64,000 bases of DNA from Eubacterium sp. (GCA_017511535.1 JAFWJS010000035.1:1-64000); one strand, 5' to 3'. Shown: positions 10,709 to 19,513, counted from the stretch's first letter. Numbers and translations: made by a program. Notes: generated from the letters alone by a model not told the origin.

Positions 10709-11998
10709 ATGGTTAAAGCGATAGTCGGAGTAAACTGGGGAGACGAAGGCAAAGGCAAGATCACTGACATGCTCGCCAGCGAAGCGGATATAGTCGTCAG
10801 GTTCCAGGGCGGAAGCAACGCGGGACATACGATCAAAAATGAATTTGGAAAGTTCTCGCTTCACATGCTCCCGTCAGGAGTTTTCTATAAAGATGTTACA
10901 TGCGTGCTCGGAAACGGAGTCGCGCTTAATATCCCGAACGTCATGAAGGAGCTGAAGAACCTTACAGACCAGGGCGTTCCAGAGCCTAAGCTGCTGATCT
11001 CCGACAGGGCGCATCTCGTCATGCCGTATCATATACTTCTTGACGGCTATGAAGAGGAAAGACTCGGCGGCAAGTCGTTCGGATCGACCAAATCAGGTAT
11101 CGCGCCTTGTTATTCTGATAAATACGCGAAGATCGGCTTCCAGGTGAACGAGCTGTTTATGCCTGAGAAGAACCTCCGCGACCGTATCGAGAATGTATGC
11201 ACGATAAAGAACACGCTTATCAAGCATCTGTATCACAAACCGGAGCTTGATCCGGACGAGCTGTACGATACTATGATGGAATATAAGGAAATGGTAAAGC
11301 CGTATGTGGCAAACACTACGGCATTCCTGCACGACGCTATAGATCAGGGCAAGACTATCCTCCTGGAAGGCCAGCTCGGCTCAATGAAGGATGTGGACCA
11401 CGGGATCTATCCTATGGTCACAAGCTCCAATACTATCGCGGGGAACGGCGCCGCAGGCGCCGGCATACCTCCGTATGCGATCAATGATGTTCTTGCTGTC
11501 ACAAAAGCGTATTCAAGCGCCGTAGGCGCGGGCGCCTTCGTCTCCGAGATATTCGGAGACGAAGCCGACGAGCTTCGGGCTCGCGGCGGTGATGGCGGCG
11601 AGTACGGCGCCACCACCGGGCGCCCGCGCAGGGTCGGCTGGTACGACTGCGTTGCCTCCCGCTACGGCTGCAGAGTGCAGGGCGCGACCGAGGTCGCGCT
11701 GACAGTCCTGGATCCGCTCGGATATCTGGACGAGATCCCTATCTGCGTAGCATATGACGTAAACGGAAAGATCATGGAAGACTTCCCTAACACAACTTAC
11801 CTGTATCAGGCCAAGCCTGTACTGGAGAAGCTTCCGGGCTGGAAGTGCGACATCACAGGCATCCGCAAGTGGGAAGACCTTCCGGAAAACTGCAGGAACT
11901 ATGTAGACGAGATCGAACGCCGCATAGGATGCCCGATAACATACGTATCCAACGGACCGGCTCGCGAAGACATCATCCGCCGCACGCCGAAACTGTAA
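10709..11998 (+). CDS. purA: Adenylosuccinate synthetase
   Basis: This enzyme makes adenylosuccinate from IMP, aspartate and GTP, the step before PurB. The 429-residue protein opens with the signature GVNWGDEGKGKITD, which holds the phosphate-binding loop and the catalytic aspartate; GGSNAGHTI supplies the catalytic histidine. GATTGRPRRVGWYD near residue 305 is the conserved C-terminal block with IMP-binding arginine. GGGAGG precedes the ATG. The gap after the gene holds a copy of the dispersed repeat and then alr. Confidence 0.97.
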   Translation: MVKAIVGVNWGDEGKGKITDMLASEADIVVRFQGGSNAGHTIKNEFGKFSLHMLPSGVFYKDVTCVLGNGVALNIPNVMKELKNLTDQGVPEPKLLISDRAHLVMPYHILLDGYEEERLGGKSFGSTKSGIAPCYSDKYAKIGFQVNELFMPEKNLRDRIENVCTIKNTLIKHLYHKPELDPDELYDTMMEYKEMVKPYVANTTAFLHDAIDQGKTILLEGQLGSMKDVDHGIYPMVTSSNTIAGNGAAGAGIPPYAINDVLAVTKAYSSAVGAGAFVSEIFGDEADELRARGGDGGEYGATTGRPRRVGWYDCVASRYGCRVQGATEVALTVLDPLGYLDEIPICVAYDVNGKIMEDFPNTTYLYQAKPVLEKLPGWKCDITGIRKWEDLPENCRNYVDEIERRIGCPITYVSNGPAREDIIRRTPKL

Positions 11999-12010
11999 TC
12001 TCTGTCCCCG

Positions 12011-12100
12011 GGTGTCGCATTCATGTCACCCCCGGGACGGTTCTGAGAGGCGCATAAATGCGACACACAGAACCGTCCCTGCCTTCGCATTTTTGCGAAG
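12011..12100. repeat. Dispersed palindromic repeat, copy 2, with an adjacent hairpin
   Basis: GGGACGGTTCTG (12034-12045) and CAGAACCGTCCC (12068-12079) form an inverted repeat. A preceding GTCGCATTCATGTCACCCCC segment is nearly the same as sequence inside copy 1, so the two copies share more than the core. CTTCGCATTTTTGCGAAG (12083-12100) is a separate hairpin. The element sits between purA and alr. Confidence 0.75.
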
Positions 12101-12136
12101 GAGGGAAACGTCCCCACCATCGCAAAGGAGGAAGTA

Positions 12137-13276
12137 ATGTTCACAGATGCGCTCAGATCTGTCTGGGTAGAAGTAAACTTAAGTAATCTTGATTACAATG
12201 TAAAACAGATATATAAAAAGATCGGGCCTGACCCTGAGATGCTCGCGGTCATCAAGGCTGACGCCTACGGCCACGGCGTAAGGCGCGTGGCAGAAGTGCT
12301 GCGTGAAAACGGGGTCAAGACTTTTGCCGTATCGACGATGAGTGAAGTCGTAACGCTTCGTGAAGCAGGCGCCAAGGAGGAGATCATCATCCTCGGGCTC
12401 ACGCCTGACATGTACGCGGACATGCTGGTACGCTACGACGTAACGCCGGCTGTATGCAGCTACAAGAACGCCAAGGCGATAAGCGACGTGGCCAGGATCC
12501 AGGGCAGGAAGATGTTCGGCATGGTAGCGGTCGACACCGGCATGGGCAGGATCGGCTATCAGTGGGACGATACAGAGCACGCGATCGAAGAGATCAAGAA
12601 AATGGAGAAGCTTCCAAACTTCAAGGCAAAGGCTTTGTTCTCGCACTTATCCACAGCAGATGAGATGGATAAATCATATTCGGAGCTTCAGGAAAAGAGA
12701 ATGGAATACTTCCGCGACGCTGTGAAGGCCGCCGGTATCGATATCCCGTTTGTAACAATGGCGAACAGTGCCGCTATCATGGAGCTTCCGTCAACGCACT
12801 ACGATGCGGTAAGGCCGGGCATCATCCTCTATGGCGTATATCCGTCAAATGAGGTGGACAAGTCTCAGCTCGACCTTAAGCCGTGTATGTCGGTCAAAGC
12901 CAACATAATACACCTGAAGACTCTGAAGAAGGGCTGCGCCGTAAGCTACGGACGCAACTTCATCTGCAAACGTGATTCCAAGATCGCGACGATCAACCTG
13001 GGCTACGCCGACGGCTTCCCGAGGGCTTATTCCGCCAAGGGCAAAGTCATTGTGAACGGCGTCGTGTGCCCGATCGCAGGAAACATCTGCATGGACCAGT
13101 GCATGATCGACGTTACCGACGTGCCTAACGTAAAGTTCGGCGACGAGGTCATAATCATGGGGTCCGACGGCAAGAACACGATCACGCCAGAGTACATTGC
13201 CGAGTCGACGGGCACGATCAACTACGAGATCCTATGCGCGTTCGGCCAGAGGCTGCCGAAGGTGTACGTCCGCTAG
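12137..13276 (+). CDS. alr: Alanine racemase
   Basis: This PLP enzyme interconverts L- and D-alanine and supplies D-Ala for peptidoglycan. The 379-residue length is typical. Lys40 in AVIKADAYGHG is the expected PLP lysine; VSYGRNF carries the expected catalytic tyrosine of the C-terminal domain, and NICMDQCMIDV is a conserved block there. AAAGGAGG lies just before the ATG, separated from purA by the repeat element, so it may be a separate transcript. A terminator follows. Confidence 0.96.
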   Translation: MFTDALRSVWVEVNLSNLDYNVKQIYKKIGPDPEMLAVIKADAYGHGVRRVAEVLRENGVKTFAVSTMSEVVTLREAGAKEEIIILGLTPDMYADMLVRYDVTPAVCSYKNAKAISDVARIQGRKMFGMVAVDTGMGRIGYQWDDTEHAIEEIKKMEKLPNFKAKALFSHLSTADEMDKSYSELQEKRMEYFRDAVKAAGIDIPFVTMANSAAIMELPSTHYDAVRPGIILYGVYPSNEVDKSQLDLKPCMSVKANIIHLKTLKKGCAVSYGRNFICKRDSKIATINLGYADGFPRAYSAKGKVIVNGVVCPIAGNICMDQCMIDVTDVPNVKFGDEVIIMGSDGKNTITPEYIAESTGTINYEILCAFGQRLPKVYVR

Positions 13277-13305
13277 GACAAAGCTGAGATCAATTCGTGA
13301 ATATC

Positions 13306-13355
13306 AAAAGCACCCTGCGGGAGCTGAATGAACGGCCCCATGCAGAGTGCTTTTT
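13306..13355. terminator. Bidirectional terminator between alr and the RelE-like toxin gene
   Basis: AAAAGCAC with CTGC pairs with GCAG and GTGCTTTTT across a loop of about 20 bases. A-rich and T-rich ends suit the two convergent transcripts. Confidence 0.7.
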
Positions 13356-13372
13356 ATATGGTCCTTGTTATT

Positions 13373-13669
13373 TTAACTTTTTTCCTTGTAGACGTCTCCC
13401 CTGCTGCCTGCAGCGATAGCGCGAATCACTACGATCTTTCCATTGATCACTGTATATATGACCCTGTACTTTCCGAGTCTTATCCTGTAAAAATCGCCGG
13501 CGGCGCCTTTGATCTTCTTCACATCAACATGCTCCGGATGGCCGGTCATCAGGCTTCGCACCGCGTTTCTGTACTTCTCTCGTACCTCTTCATGCTTCTG
13601 AAAGAACTTGTCCGCGGCGGTGGTGTACTCGATGCAGTATTCCAGAATCTTTGAAGGTGTTTTACTCAT
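13373..13669 (-). CDS. RelE/ParE-type toxin
   Basis: The 98-residue protein has the compact RelE/ParE fold pattern: IKGAAGDFYRIRLGKYRVIY followed by VIRAIAAGSRGDVY. RelE-type toxins usually cleave mRNA on the ribosome, while ParE types poison gyrase; I cannot tell which from sequence. The frame is open to 13693, but ATG 13669 overlaps the antitoxin stop in an ATGAGTAA arrangement with GGAGGTGA just upstream, so that start is preferred. It is translationally coupled to the ribbon-helix-helix antitoxin gene. Confidence 0.85.
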   Translation of the reverse strand: MSKTPSKILEYCIEYTTAADKFFQKHEEVREKYRNAVRSLMTGHPEHVDVKKIKGAAGDFYRIRLGKYRVIYTVINGKIVVIRAIAAGSRGDVYKEKS

Positions 13670-13964
13670 CTTCACCTCCGCCTTTATCCGCATCGGTCAA
13701 AACCACTTTTTCCACGCGGCTTATCTTCATGTCCTCGTCAGACATCCCATTGACTGCGTCAAGTATTTCTGACGACTCTTCCGGATCAGCCTCTTCAACC
13801 GCAGCCGTAAGCCTGTAGTAAGGATCCTTCCGCATACGTTCTATATACTCTGCTATCGCTTCACGAACCACGTCAGTGTAGTTCATCCGGAGCATTTCGG
13901 CCACTCGTTTCATTTCTTCTATCTGTGCTTCATCTAGCTTGAAGTTCACTGCCTTTAAAGCCAT
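13662..13964 (-). CDS. Ribbon-helix-helix antitoxin
   Basis: The 100-residue protein starts with a ribbon-helix-helix DNA-binding segment (ALKAVNFKLDEAQIEEMKRV, then YTDVVREAIAEYIERM). Its acidic C-terminal half (EEADPEESSEI) is suited to wrapping the partner toxin. I chose ATG 13964 because GGGGAGG lies 6 bases upstream; the ATG at 13979 overlaps that ribosome site. Such antitoxins repress their own operon, and a palindrome lies in the promoter upstream. Confidence 0.85.
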   Translation of the reverse strand: MALKAVNFKLDEAQIEEMKRVAEMLRMNYTDVVREAIAEYIERMRKDPYYRLTAAVEEADPEESSEILDAVNGMSDEDMKISRVEKVVLTDADKGGGEDE

Positions 13965-14001
13965 ACTGCGCCTCCCCATATCAAACTCTTTTTCTGTCTT
14001 C

Positions 14002-14033
14002 AGTATAGTTTAACTTTACCGTAAAGTCAAACT
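14002..14033 (-). promoter_or_regulatory. Promoter with embedded palindromic operator for the RHH/RelE-like pair
   Basis: Read leftward, TTGACT (14025-14030) and TATACT (14002-14007) are 17 bases apart. A near-perfect 27-base palindrome (14007-14033) with ACTTTAC and GTAAAGT arms fills the spacer and -35 box, where bound repressor would block polymerase. Confidence 0.8.
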
Positions 14034-14052
14034 TTATCACAAGCTGTCACAC

Positions 14053-14086
14053 AAAAAAGGAGAGGCGGATACCTCTCCCTTTTGTT
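14053..14086 (-). terminator. Intrinsic terminator after the Fn3-like secreted protein gene
   Basis: GGAGAGG and CCTCTCC pair around a 6-base loop and are flanked by A and T runs. It separates the leftward gene at 14102 from the promoter of the toxin-antitoxin operon. Confidence 0.85.
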
Positions 14087-14101
14087 TATGAAGGCCTTGT
14101 C

Positions 14102-15514
14102 TTACCAGGCTTTATACCCGTGTTCCCACAGCGGCGTATAGCTGATGCTGTAGGTCACGGTACCATTTTTCAGATCTCCGACTTTTCCTTTGAATTTCAG
14201 CGTGATCTTCTTGACCGAATTTTCCTTCATGTTCACTTTCTTGTTTTTAATCGTCTTCTTGCCGATGAGCTTTCCGTCCGCATATACTTTCAGCGATATC
14301 TTCTTATACTTCACCAGCTTGAATATCCGGTTATTGTATGCGTACAATGTCGCCGTATATTTCTTTCCCTTGCCGGAGATCTTCTGAGCTCTCACGCTTC
14401 CCTTGGCATAACCGTCAGAAGAATATGACTTTGAAATAGAGCGCTTGTACACATTCGCTTTCGGCTTTACTTTATTCGACCCGCCTTTATATGCTTTACC
14501 TGATGCCTTGACATAAGGGATAACTCTGAATTTTGACGTGCCTGCCTTCTTGCGCTTGATAGTAACTTTTCTGGCTGTGCTCTTTACTGTTTTTACTTTC
14601 TTGCTGCCCTGGTACACGTAATAGCCTGTCGCGCCGGATACACCTGTCCATCTCAGGATCGCCTGGTTAGAAAAGATCTTAGTTGCAAAGACTTTATTCT
14701 TGCCTATTTTTTCTGCCTTGTCTGTAAACGTGATAGATCCGCCTGTTTTTTCTTCATCTCCATAGAAGAATGACAGCCGAACTTTAAATTTTGTGGTCTT
14801 TGTATACGATACTTTTACATTTTTGAACGTAGCTTTGGAACCCGAAAGCTCCACAGTCTTGATCACCTTATTAGTATCTGCATTCAAAAGTGTTACCATG
14901 AAATCATTAGAATAGTAAGTTTTCCCGCTGTTCTGACATGTATAGCTCAGCGTCTGGCCATCAGTAGTTACCTCATAGTTCCTCGACAAAAGTCCGGTTA
15001 TTGTCCTGAGGTATGTAGTGTTCAGCGAAGGACCATAATTTATGGTGATCGTTCCGGAATACACCTCTATCTGGCTCGTGTTCTGATTAAACCCTGAGTC
15101 ATCAAATCCGGATCCATTCACAAATCCCGTGGAGAGCCAGTACTTCTGAGTAGCGTCCTTGAGCGTCGGCTTGACAATGAAATTGCCGTCTTCGTATGAT
15201 CCAGTACGAACCGGCTTCTCAAAGCTTCCTGTCTCCCACTTGATATCCACTTCTCCTTTTTCATAGTGTTCTTTGATTCCCGGCATCTTGTTTTCAAGGT
15301 CAGCCATGGAAACTGACAATGTGGCTCCTGGGTCAACGGTACCGTCGGCATTCAAACCCTGAACGATATCGTCGATATCTACACCGCCGCCCGCATGGGC
15401 CTCTTCAAGTCCCGGGACTCTTACTCCCATCGCCGCCATCATGGCCGGTATCATCAAGATCATCAATGCTGCTGCGATCGCGATCAGCAGCCTTCTTCCT
15501 GCCAGGTCCTTCAT
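14102..15514 (-). CDS. Secreted protein with Fn3-like, lysine-rich domains
   Basis: I do not recognise a specific family over the whole 470 residues. An N-terminal signal sequence (IAIAAALMILMIPAMMAA) is followed by an acidic region, a beta-rich middle, and an Fn3-like segment (ILRWTGVSGATGYYVYQGSK). The last 100 or so residues are rich in lysine and tyrosine. The Fn3-like part resembles C-terminal modules of the CotH-type protein at 4402 and the beta-propeller protein at 35891, which suggests a shared surface-attachment part. GGAGGT precedes the ATG. The function is unknown; an extracellular structural or binding role is inferred. Confidence 0.7.
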   Translation of the reverse strand: MKDLAGRRLLIAIAAALMILMIPAMMAAMGVRVPGLEEAHAGGGVDIDDIVQGLNADGTVDPGATLSVSMADLENKMPGIKEHYEKGEVDIKWETGSFEKPVRTGSYEDGNFIVKPTLKDATQKYWLSTGFVNGSGFDDSGFNQNTSQIEVYSGTITINYGPSLNTTYLRTITGLLSRNYEVTTDGQTLSYTCQNSGKTYYSNDFMVTLLNADTNKVIKTVELSGSKATFKNVKVSYTKTTKFKVRLSFFYGDEEKTGGSITFTDKAEKIGKNKVFATKIFSNQAILRWTGVSGATGYYVYQGSKKVKTVKSTARKVTIKRKKAGTSKFRVIPYVKASGKAYKGGSNKVKPKANVYKRSISKSYSSDGYAKGSVRAQKISGKGKKYTATLYAYNNRIFKLVKYKKISLKVYADGKLIGKKTIKNKKVNMKENSVKKITLKFKGKVGDLKNGTVTYSISYTPLWEHGYKAW

Positions 15515-15676
15515 TTCTCAGACCTCCCTTCACGCATCAAAAACCAACTTTTTCCCTTATTTCTGATAACCTCCGTTATCTACCTAGAATATAATCCGAA
15601 AATTCTGAAAAATCAATCTTTTGATTTCCCTGTAATCATGAATTTGATCATTTGACATTATAGCCATTTTAGATTG

Positions 15677-15728
15677 TTGACACCAGTAATACTCTGTACT
15701 ATACTATGTATATACATAACGTATATAC
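15677..15728 (+). promoter_or_regulatory. Promoter and paired operators for the AbrB/PIN operon
   Basis: TTGACA (15677-15682) and TATACT (15700-15705) are 17 bases apart. Two copies of the palindrome GTATATAC (15708-15715 and 15721-15728) follow, 13 bases centre to centre, between the -10 and the ribosome site. They are well placed for autorepression by the AbrB-like antitoxin. Confidence 0.85.
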
Positions 15729-15740
15729 ACGGAGGATATG

Positions 15741-16046
15741 ATGACTACGACCAATATCAGGAAATGGGGAAACAGCCAGGGTCTGTATATACCTGTAGAT
15801 TATCTTAGACAACTCGGGATCAAAATCAATGATTCCGTTACTATTAATGTTGAAAACGGTACGATCGTAATAAGACGAAATGATGATTTTTCTGCTAAAG
15901 CGATGGCTGTCAAATCACTCAGGGAAATCCGAGAAAAGGCTTTGTTAAAGAAAGAGTCTGAGGGATCCGATGTATATGGCAAAAATGCACCTCGTGACTA
16001 CAAAAAGGAATATAAGGAATACCTTGATGAAAGATATAACGTATAA
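15741..16046 (+). CDS. AbrB/MazE-type antitoxin
   Basis: The 101-residue protein opens with the swapped-hairpin AbrB pattern: NIRKWGNSQGLYIPVDYLRQ, then DSVTINVENGTIVIRR. The remaining charged helical tail probably binds the partner toxin. ATG 15741 is 5 bases after GGAGG; ATG 15738 is too close. It overlaps the PIN toxin gene by 20 bases. The AT-rich composition compared with nearby housekeeping genes suggests acquisition as a module. Confidence 0.85.
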   Translation: MTTTNIRKWGNSQGLYIPVDYLRQLGIKINDSVTINVENGTIVIRRNDDFSAKAMAVKSLREIREKALLKKESEGSDVYGKNAPRDYKKEYKEYLDERYNV

Positions 16047-16482
16047 TGATACCCGACATAAGGCGACCAGAGTCTTTCTCGACACTAACATTTTGCTTGA
16101 TTACCTGTCATTTCGCAGCGAAGAAGCTCTGGCTGTTGAATATCTGGTCGATATGTGCATTCGAGGGACGATTGAATGTTGTATAGCAGCGCATTCGCTT
16201 ACGGATCTGTTTTATATAATAAGAAAAGATTATACTGAATCTGATAGAAACCAGATAATACTTACTATGTGTGACGTGTGTCACGTGCAGGAAATTTCAC
16301 GCGATACGATAAAGCAGGCTATTGCTGCCGGATACAGCAGAGATCTGGAAAATGCACTTCAGATGCAATGTGCTGTGGACAGTCATGCTGATTTTCTGCT
16401 GACCAGGGACCGAAATGGCTTTGGTAAAAGCCCTGTCAAAGTATTGCTGCCGCATGAACTGATACATGAGCTCAAGTTGTGA
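16027..16482 (+). CDS. PIN-domain toxin (VapC-like)
   Basis: PIN toxins are metal-dependent ribonucleases. The 151-residue protein carries RVFLDTNILLDYLSFR near its start, with the first acidic residue of the PIN site, and C-terminal acids in DLENALQMQCAVDSHADFLLTRD, matching the conserved D-x-A-D-FLLT-D pattern. I chose ATG 16027, inside the end of the antitoxin gene, because the upstream extension to 15970 only covers antitoxin coding sequence. A strong terminator follows. Confidence 0.88.
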   Translation: MKDITYNDTRHKATRVFLDTNILLDYLSFRSEEALAVEYLVDMCIRGTIECCIAAHSLTDLFYIIRKDYTESDRNQIILTMCDVCHVQEISRDTIKQAIAAGYSRDLENALQMQCAVDSHADFLLTRDRNGFGKSPVKVLLPHELIHELKL

Positions 16483-16496
16483 TCTGCCATAATTTA

Positions 16497-16532
16497 AAAA
16501 AGCTGTTGCTATAAATGCAACAGCTTCCTTTT
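16497..16532. terminator. Bidirectional terminator between the PIN toxin and DUF2284 genes
   Basis: AAGCTGTTGC and GCAACAGCTT form a perfect 10-base stem with a 7-base loop, with A-rich and T-rich flanks. It serves two convergent genes. Confidence 0.9.
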
Positions 16533-16561
16533 ACTATCTCATTTTTTACTAACTGTCTCGG

Positions 16562-17098
16562 CTATGGCCTAAGCAGTCCTGTCACGAATACCATGAACGG
16601 CATGCGGCCTTTCTCGTCAGGCCATACAGGCTCGATATCAAAGAAGTCCTTTGATATCTTCATTACATCGCCGCCGAGCGACTCCATGTTGTGGCGCATG
16701 TACTGAGGGAACCTGCAAGGCTTGCCCTGCTGTCTCGCGCAGTTCCCGAGGCCGCAGATATCGCACGCTCCGCCAAGCAGGCCTTCGCTTCCAGGCTGCT
16801 CTTTTTCTCTTACATAGAGCTCCTGAGCAAGCTCAGCACGGCATTTATAGAAGAATACCTGAAGGTCCAGATCGTCGTAGTCGCCTTCTTCCTCTTCAAA
16901 TATATATTTCCTGCAGTAGATCATCAGCGTCTTGTACTTACGCAGATATTCCAGCGGATCAAAGTCGAACGGCGGGCAGGCCCAGGTCACTCCGTAGTAC
17001 GGGCACTGCTTGCACGCAGCCAGAAACTTAGGCACATCGACATACTTCTCGATGTACTCTTCAATCCCTATACGCGCTTCATAATTCTCTACACGCAT
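16562..17098 (-). CDS. DUF2284 metal-binding protein
   Basis: The 178-residue protein matches the cysteine-rich DUF2284 family. Visible cysteine groups are CKQCPYYGVTWACPP near residue 30, and GGACDICGLGNCARQQGKPCRFP near residue 110. This pattern suggests iron-sulfur or other metal binding, and the family is common in anaerobes, but its reaction is not known to me. AGGAGG precedes the ATG. It stands between a terminator and the 3' end of the hut regulator gene, with no clear operon partner. Confidence 0.8.
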   Translation of the reverse strand: MRVENYEARIGIEEYIEKYVDVPKFLAACKQCPYYGVTWACPPFDFDPLEYLRKYKTLMIYCRKYIFEEEEGDYDDLDLQVFFYKCRAELAQELYVREKEQPGSEGLLGGACDICGLGNCARQQGKPCRFPQYMRHNMESLGGDVMKISKDFFDIEPVWPDEKGRMPFMVFVTGLLRP

Positions 17099-17186
17099 TT
17101 CCTGACCTCCTGCGGCCTTCTCACCAGACCGCGCTTAAATATCCTCTGCTACCTTAATTCTACAACCTATACCGAAGATGTCAACG

Positions 17187-17222
17187 GTGTGTTTTCCGGA
17201 ACCGTCCCCAAAAACACAAAGC
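17187..17222. repeat. Dispersed repeat, copy 3 (half copy in a hairpin)
   Basis: GGAACCGTCCCC is flanked by GTGTTTT and AAAACAC, which pair. It lies just beyond the stop codon of the GntR-type gene and might double as its terminator. Confidence 0.6.
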
Positions 17223-17225
17223 ACG

Positions 17226-17882
17226 TTATACTCTGTACACGTACTCGGCCCGGCCCATGGAATTGGTCATGTGCGCTGACATCGCGGCGACTGCAGCCTT
17301 CGCGTCATGCTGTTCAAATCCTGCTACTATGGCACGGTGTTCATCCACGATCTGCTGGAGGAATTTTGATTCATAGAAGATCGGCCGCGTCGTCTGCTCT
17401 ATATATTCTTTGTACGAGCGGAGGACCTGCGACATGAAGCGGCTCCCTGTCGCCTTGTAGATGATCTCGTGGAACTCTTTGTTGACTGACAGGACGTACG
17501 CGCTGTCACCCTTGTCGACATAGCGCTGCATCTTGTCGCACTTCGCGTTGAGGTCAGCCACCTCTTCATCTGTGATCCTCGCGGCTGCCCACTCAGTGGT
17601 GAGCTCCTCAAGCGCTTTACGTATTGCGTAGATATCTTCTATATCACGTCTGGTGAAGCCCTTGGCGAAACATCCTCTGTTCGGCACGTACTCGATCAGC
17701 CCTTCCGCCTCCAGCTGCTTGAACGCTTTTCTGATCGGGGTCCTGCTGACGGAAAGCTCCTCCGCCACATGCGTTTCCTTGATCTTTTCTCCTATTTTAT
17801 ATTCGCCCTTCAGTATGCGGTCACGGACCACTTCCGCGATGCTGTCTGTCAGCGAATCAAACTGTGTGTTCTCTTTACTCAT
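17226..17882 (-). CDS. GntR-family regulator with FCD domain
   Basis: The 218-residue protein has an N-terminal winged helix (HVAEELSVSRTPIRKAFKQL, EGLIEYVPNRGCFAKGF) and an all-helical FCD ligand domain with the histidine-bearing segments NKEFHEIIYKATG, VDEHRAIVAGF and MSAHMTNSM, which often bind a metal and an organic acid. It is the last gene after ftcD, 41 bases downstream, so it is probably co-transcribed with hutU-hutI-fchA-ftcD and controls histidine use; the ligand may be urocanate or another intermediate, which is inference. ATG 17882 is preferred over 17912 because AGGAG lies 11 bases upstream and homology begins just after. Confidence 0.85.
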   Translation of the reverse strand: MSKENTQFDSLTDSIAEVVRDRILKGEYKIGEKIKETHVAEELSVSRTPIRKAFKQLEAEGLIEYVPNRGCFAKGFTRRDIEDIYAIRKALEELTTEWAAARITDEEVADLNAKCDKMQRYVDKGDSAYVLSVNKEFHEIIYKATGSRFMSQVLRSYKEYIEQTTRPIFYESKFLQQIVDEHRAIVAGFEQHDAKAAVAAMSAHMTNSMGRAEYVYRV

Positions 17883-17923
17883 TATATCAACAACTCCTGT
17901 GAGCATGCTCACATGATATCATC

Positions 17924-18832
17924 TTAAAGGATATGGTTCTCCAGTACCTGCTTATTGAAATCAAAGTCCTTGATCTGCAGGTAATATTCAGCGGAATCTA
18001 TGAGCGCCTTCATAGGGCAGAGTCCGATGAGCTCGCTCTCTGTGACGGTCACGCCGTAGCGCTTTGCCTCCATCTTCACCATCTCGCACACTCTGTAGAT
18101 CGGTGCGATCTCGAAGTTCGTGAGGTTGCACGATACCTGAGCGTACTTCTTTCCTGTTTCCTCGTCCTCGATAGCAAAGCCCATTGCCTTGACTGAGTCG
18201 AGTCCGCCGTTTCTCTCGCGGATGATCGTCGCGATGTTCTTGGCGATCTGAACGTCGTCTGTGTTCAGATTAAAGTTATATGCGATGAGAGGAGGTCTTG
18301 CGCCGACTGCTGTCACGCCTGCGGTCGGGTGGATCCTGCGTCCGCCGAAGTCAGGCTCCCAGTCAGGCTCCTGTACTTTTTCAGCCATTCCCTCGAACTG
18401 ACCTTTTCTGATCGTTACAAGGTTTCTTCTTTCAGGCTTCTCAGCTGAATATTCATACAGGAATACAGGCACGCCTACTTCTTCAGCGATCCTTTTACCT
18501 ATCCACTTGGAAAGCTCTACGCAGTCATCAGTAGTGCAGTCTTTGATCGGGAGGATCGGCATCACGTCCACCGCTCCCATCCTCGGGTGCTCCCCCTTAT
18601 GCTTGGTGAGGTCGATGAGCTCGGCAGCCTTCTTTTCAAGCTTTACGCTTGCTTCTTCGATCGCTTTTGCGTCTCCGATATAGGTGATGACCGAGCGGTT
18701 ATGACTCTCGTCTGAAGAATAGTCCAGCAGCGTGCAGCCCGGGGTCGTCCTGATCTGGTCCACACATGCTTCTATGACTTCCTTGTTCCTGCCCTCGCTG
18801 ATGTTAGGGATGCTTTCCATTATCTGTGCCAT
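17924..18832 (-). CDS. ftcD: Glutamate formimidoyltransferase
   Basis: This enzyme moves the formimino group from N-formimino-L-glutamate to tetrahydrofolate, giving glutamate and 5-formimino-THF. The 302-residue protein corresponds only to the transferase half of the bifunctional mammalian FTCD: ESIPNISEGRN at the start, HNRSVITYIGD and HPRMGAVDVMPILP. The cyclodeaminase is the separate gene just upstream. AAGGAGG precedes the ATG. A repeat-family copy lies in the 48-base gap between the two genes, which may affect mRNA processing. Confidence 0.95.
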   Translation of the reverse strand: MAQIMESIPNISEGRNKEVIEACVDQIRTTPGCTLLDYSSDESHNRSVITYIGDAKAIEEASVKLEKKAAELIDLTKHKGEHPRMGAVDVMPILPIKDCTTDDCVELSKWIGKRIAEEVGVPVFLYEYSAEKPERRNLVTIRKGQFEGMAEKVQEPDWEPDFGGRRIHPTAGVTAVGARPPLIAYNFNLNTDDVQIAKNIATIIRERNGGLDSVKAMGFAIEDEETGKKYAQVSCNLTNFEIAPIYRVCEMVKMEAKRYGVTVTESELIGLCPMKALIDSAEYYLQIKDFDFNKQVLENHIL

Positions 18833-18851
18833 ATCTTTCCTCCTTGTATTG

Positions 18852-18880
18852 TGCGACGGCCAGAACCGTCCCCGTCGTCG
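18852..18880. repeat. Dispersed repeat, copy 4, inside the hut operon
   Basis: CAGAACCGTCCCC is bracketed by GCGACG and CGTCGTCGC, giving a hairpin. It fills the gap between fchA and ftcD in a co-directional operon. Confidence 0.65.
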
Positions 18881-19513
18881 CTAAAATTTTTTCATTGTGT
18901 CTTCGTATAATCTGTCTGCGATCTCAGCGCCGTGTGCAGCCAGCTCTGCTGCTTCAGCATTGTATTTCGCCGCTGTCTCTTCATCTTTGATGCCCGGCGT
19001 ATTTATCATGACGTTCATATGCGCTCCCTGCACGCAGAGCTTCAGGTTCAGAACTCCGACGCCGAAATCTGACAGGCAGTTCGGGTTGAAGCTTCCGTTC
19101 ATTTTCTCTGCCGCCTCGAGCGCGGTGACCGCAGCCCGCATATTGGCAAGCGGCGCCTCTGTAGACGCTATGGTGCCCGCCTGGATCGCGGCTTTTCTTG
19201 CTGCCTTCTCTTCGTCTGTCTCTTTCGGCATGCCGAACGCAGCCATTACCATGTTGAACGCTTCTGTGTCGCGGTCTATCCCTTTTGTCAGGATGTCAAC
19301 GGCTTCCGCAAGCACGGGTTTTGCCGCCTTGCAGGCCTCTTCAAAGTCCTTGTACTTCTCTTTGCCTATGGTAAGATCTGCCGCCATCATGAGGAGCCCT
19401 GCGCCTTCAGCTCCGGCAAGAGCTGAGACTGAGCCGCCGCCCGGCGCAGGCGCGTCCGACTTGAGGACGTCAAGATAATCTGTAACGGTCAAATCAATAA
19501 GCTTGTCACTCAT
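18881..19513 (-). CDS. fchA: Formiminotetrahydrofolate cyclodeaminase
   Basis: The product turns 5-formimino-THF into 5,10-methenyl-THF with release of ammonia, feeding the one-carbon pool. The 210-residue, mostly helical protein shows the family pattern: DYLDVLKSDAPAPGGGSVSA near the start, then long alanine-rich helices and PLANMRAAVTALEAAEKMNG. It starts 8 bases inside the hutI gene, so translation is coupled. With ftcD it replaces the direct hydrolytic routes from formiminoglutamate used by many aerobes. Confidence 0.93.
   Translation of the reverse strand: MSDKLIDLTVTDYLDVLKSDAPAPGGGSVSALAGAEGAGLLMMAADLTIGKEKYKDFEEACKAAKPVLAEAVDILTKGIDRDTEAFNMVMAAFGMPKETDEEKAARKAAIQAGTIASTEAPLANMRAAVTALEAAEKMNGSFNPNCLSDFGVGVLNLKLCVQGAHMNVMINTPGIKDEETAAKYNAEAAELAAHGAEIADRLYEDTMKKF

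Noticed and set aside
10223..10864. 213-codon minus-strand frame across the purB-purA gap
   Set aside because: It overlaps two certain genes on the other strand and shows no family features.
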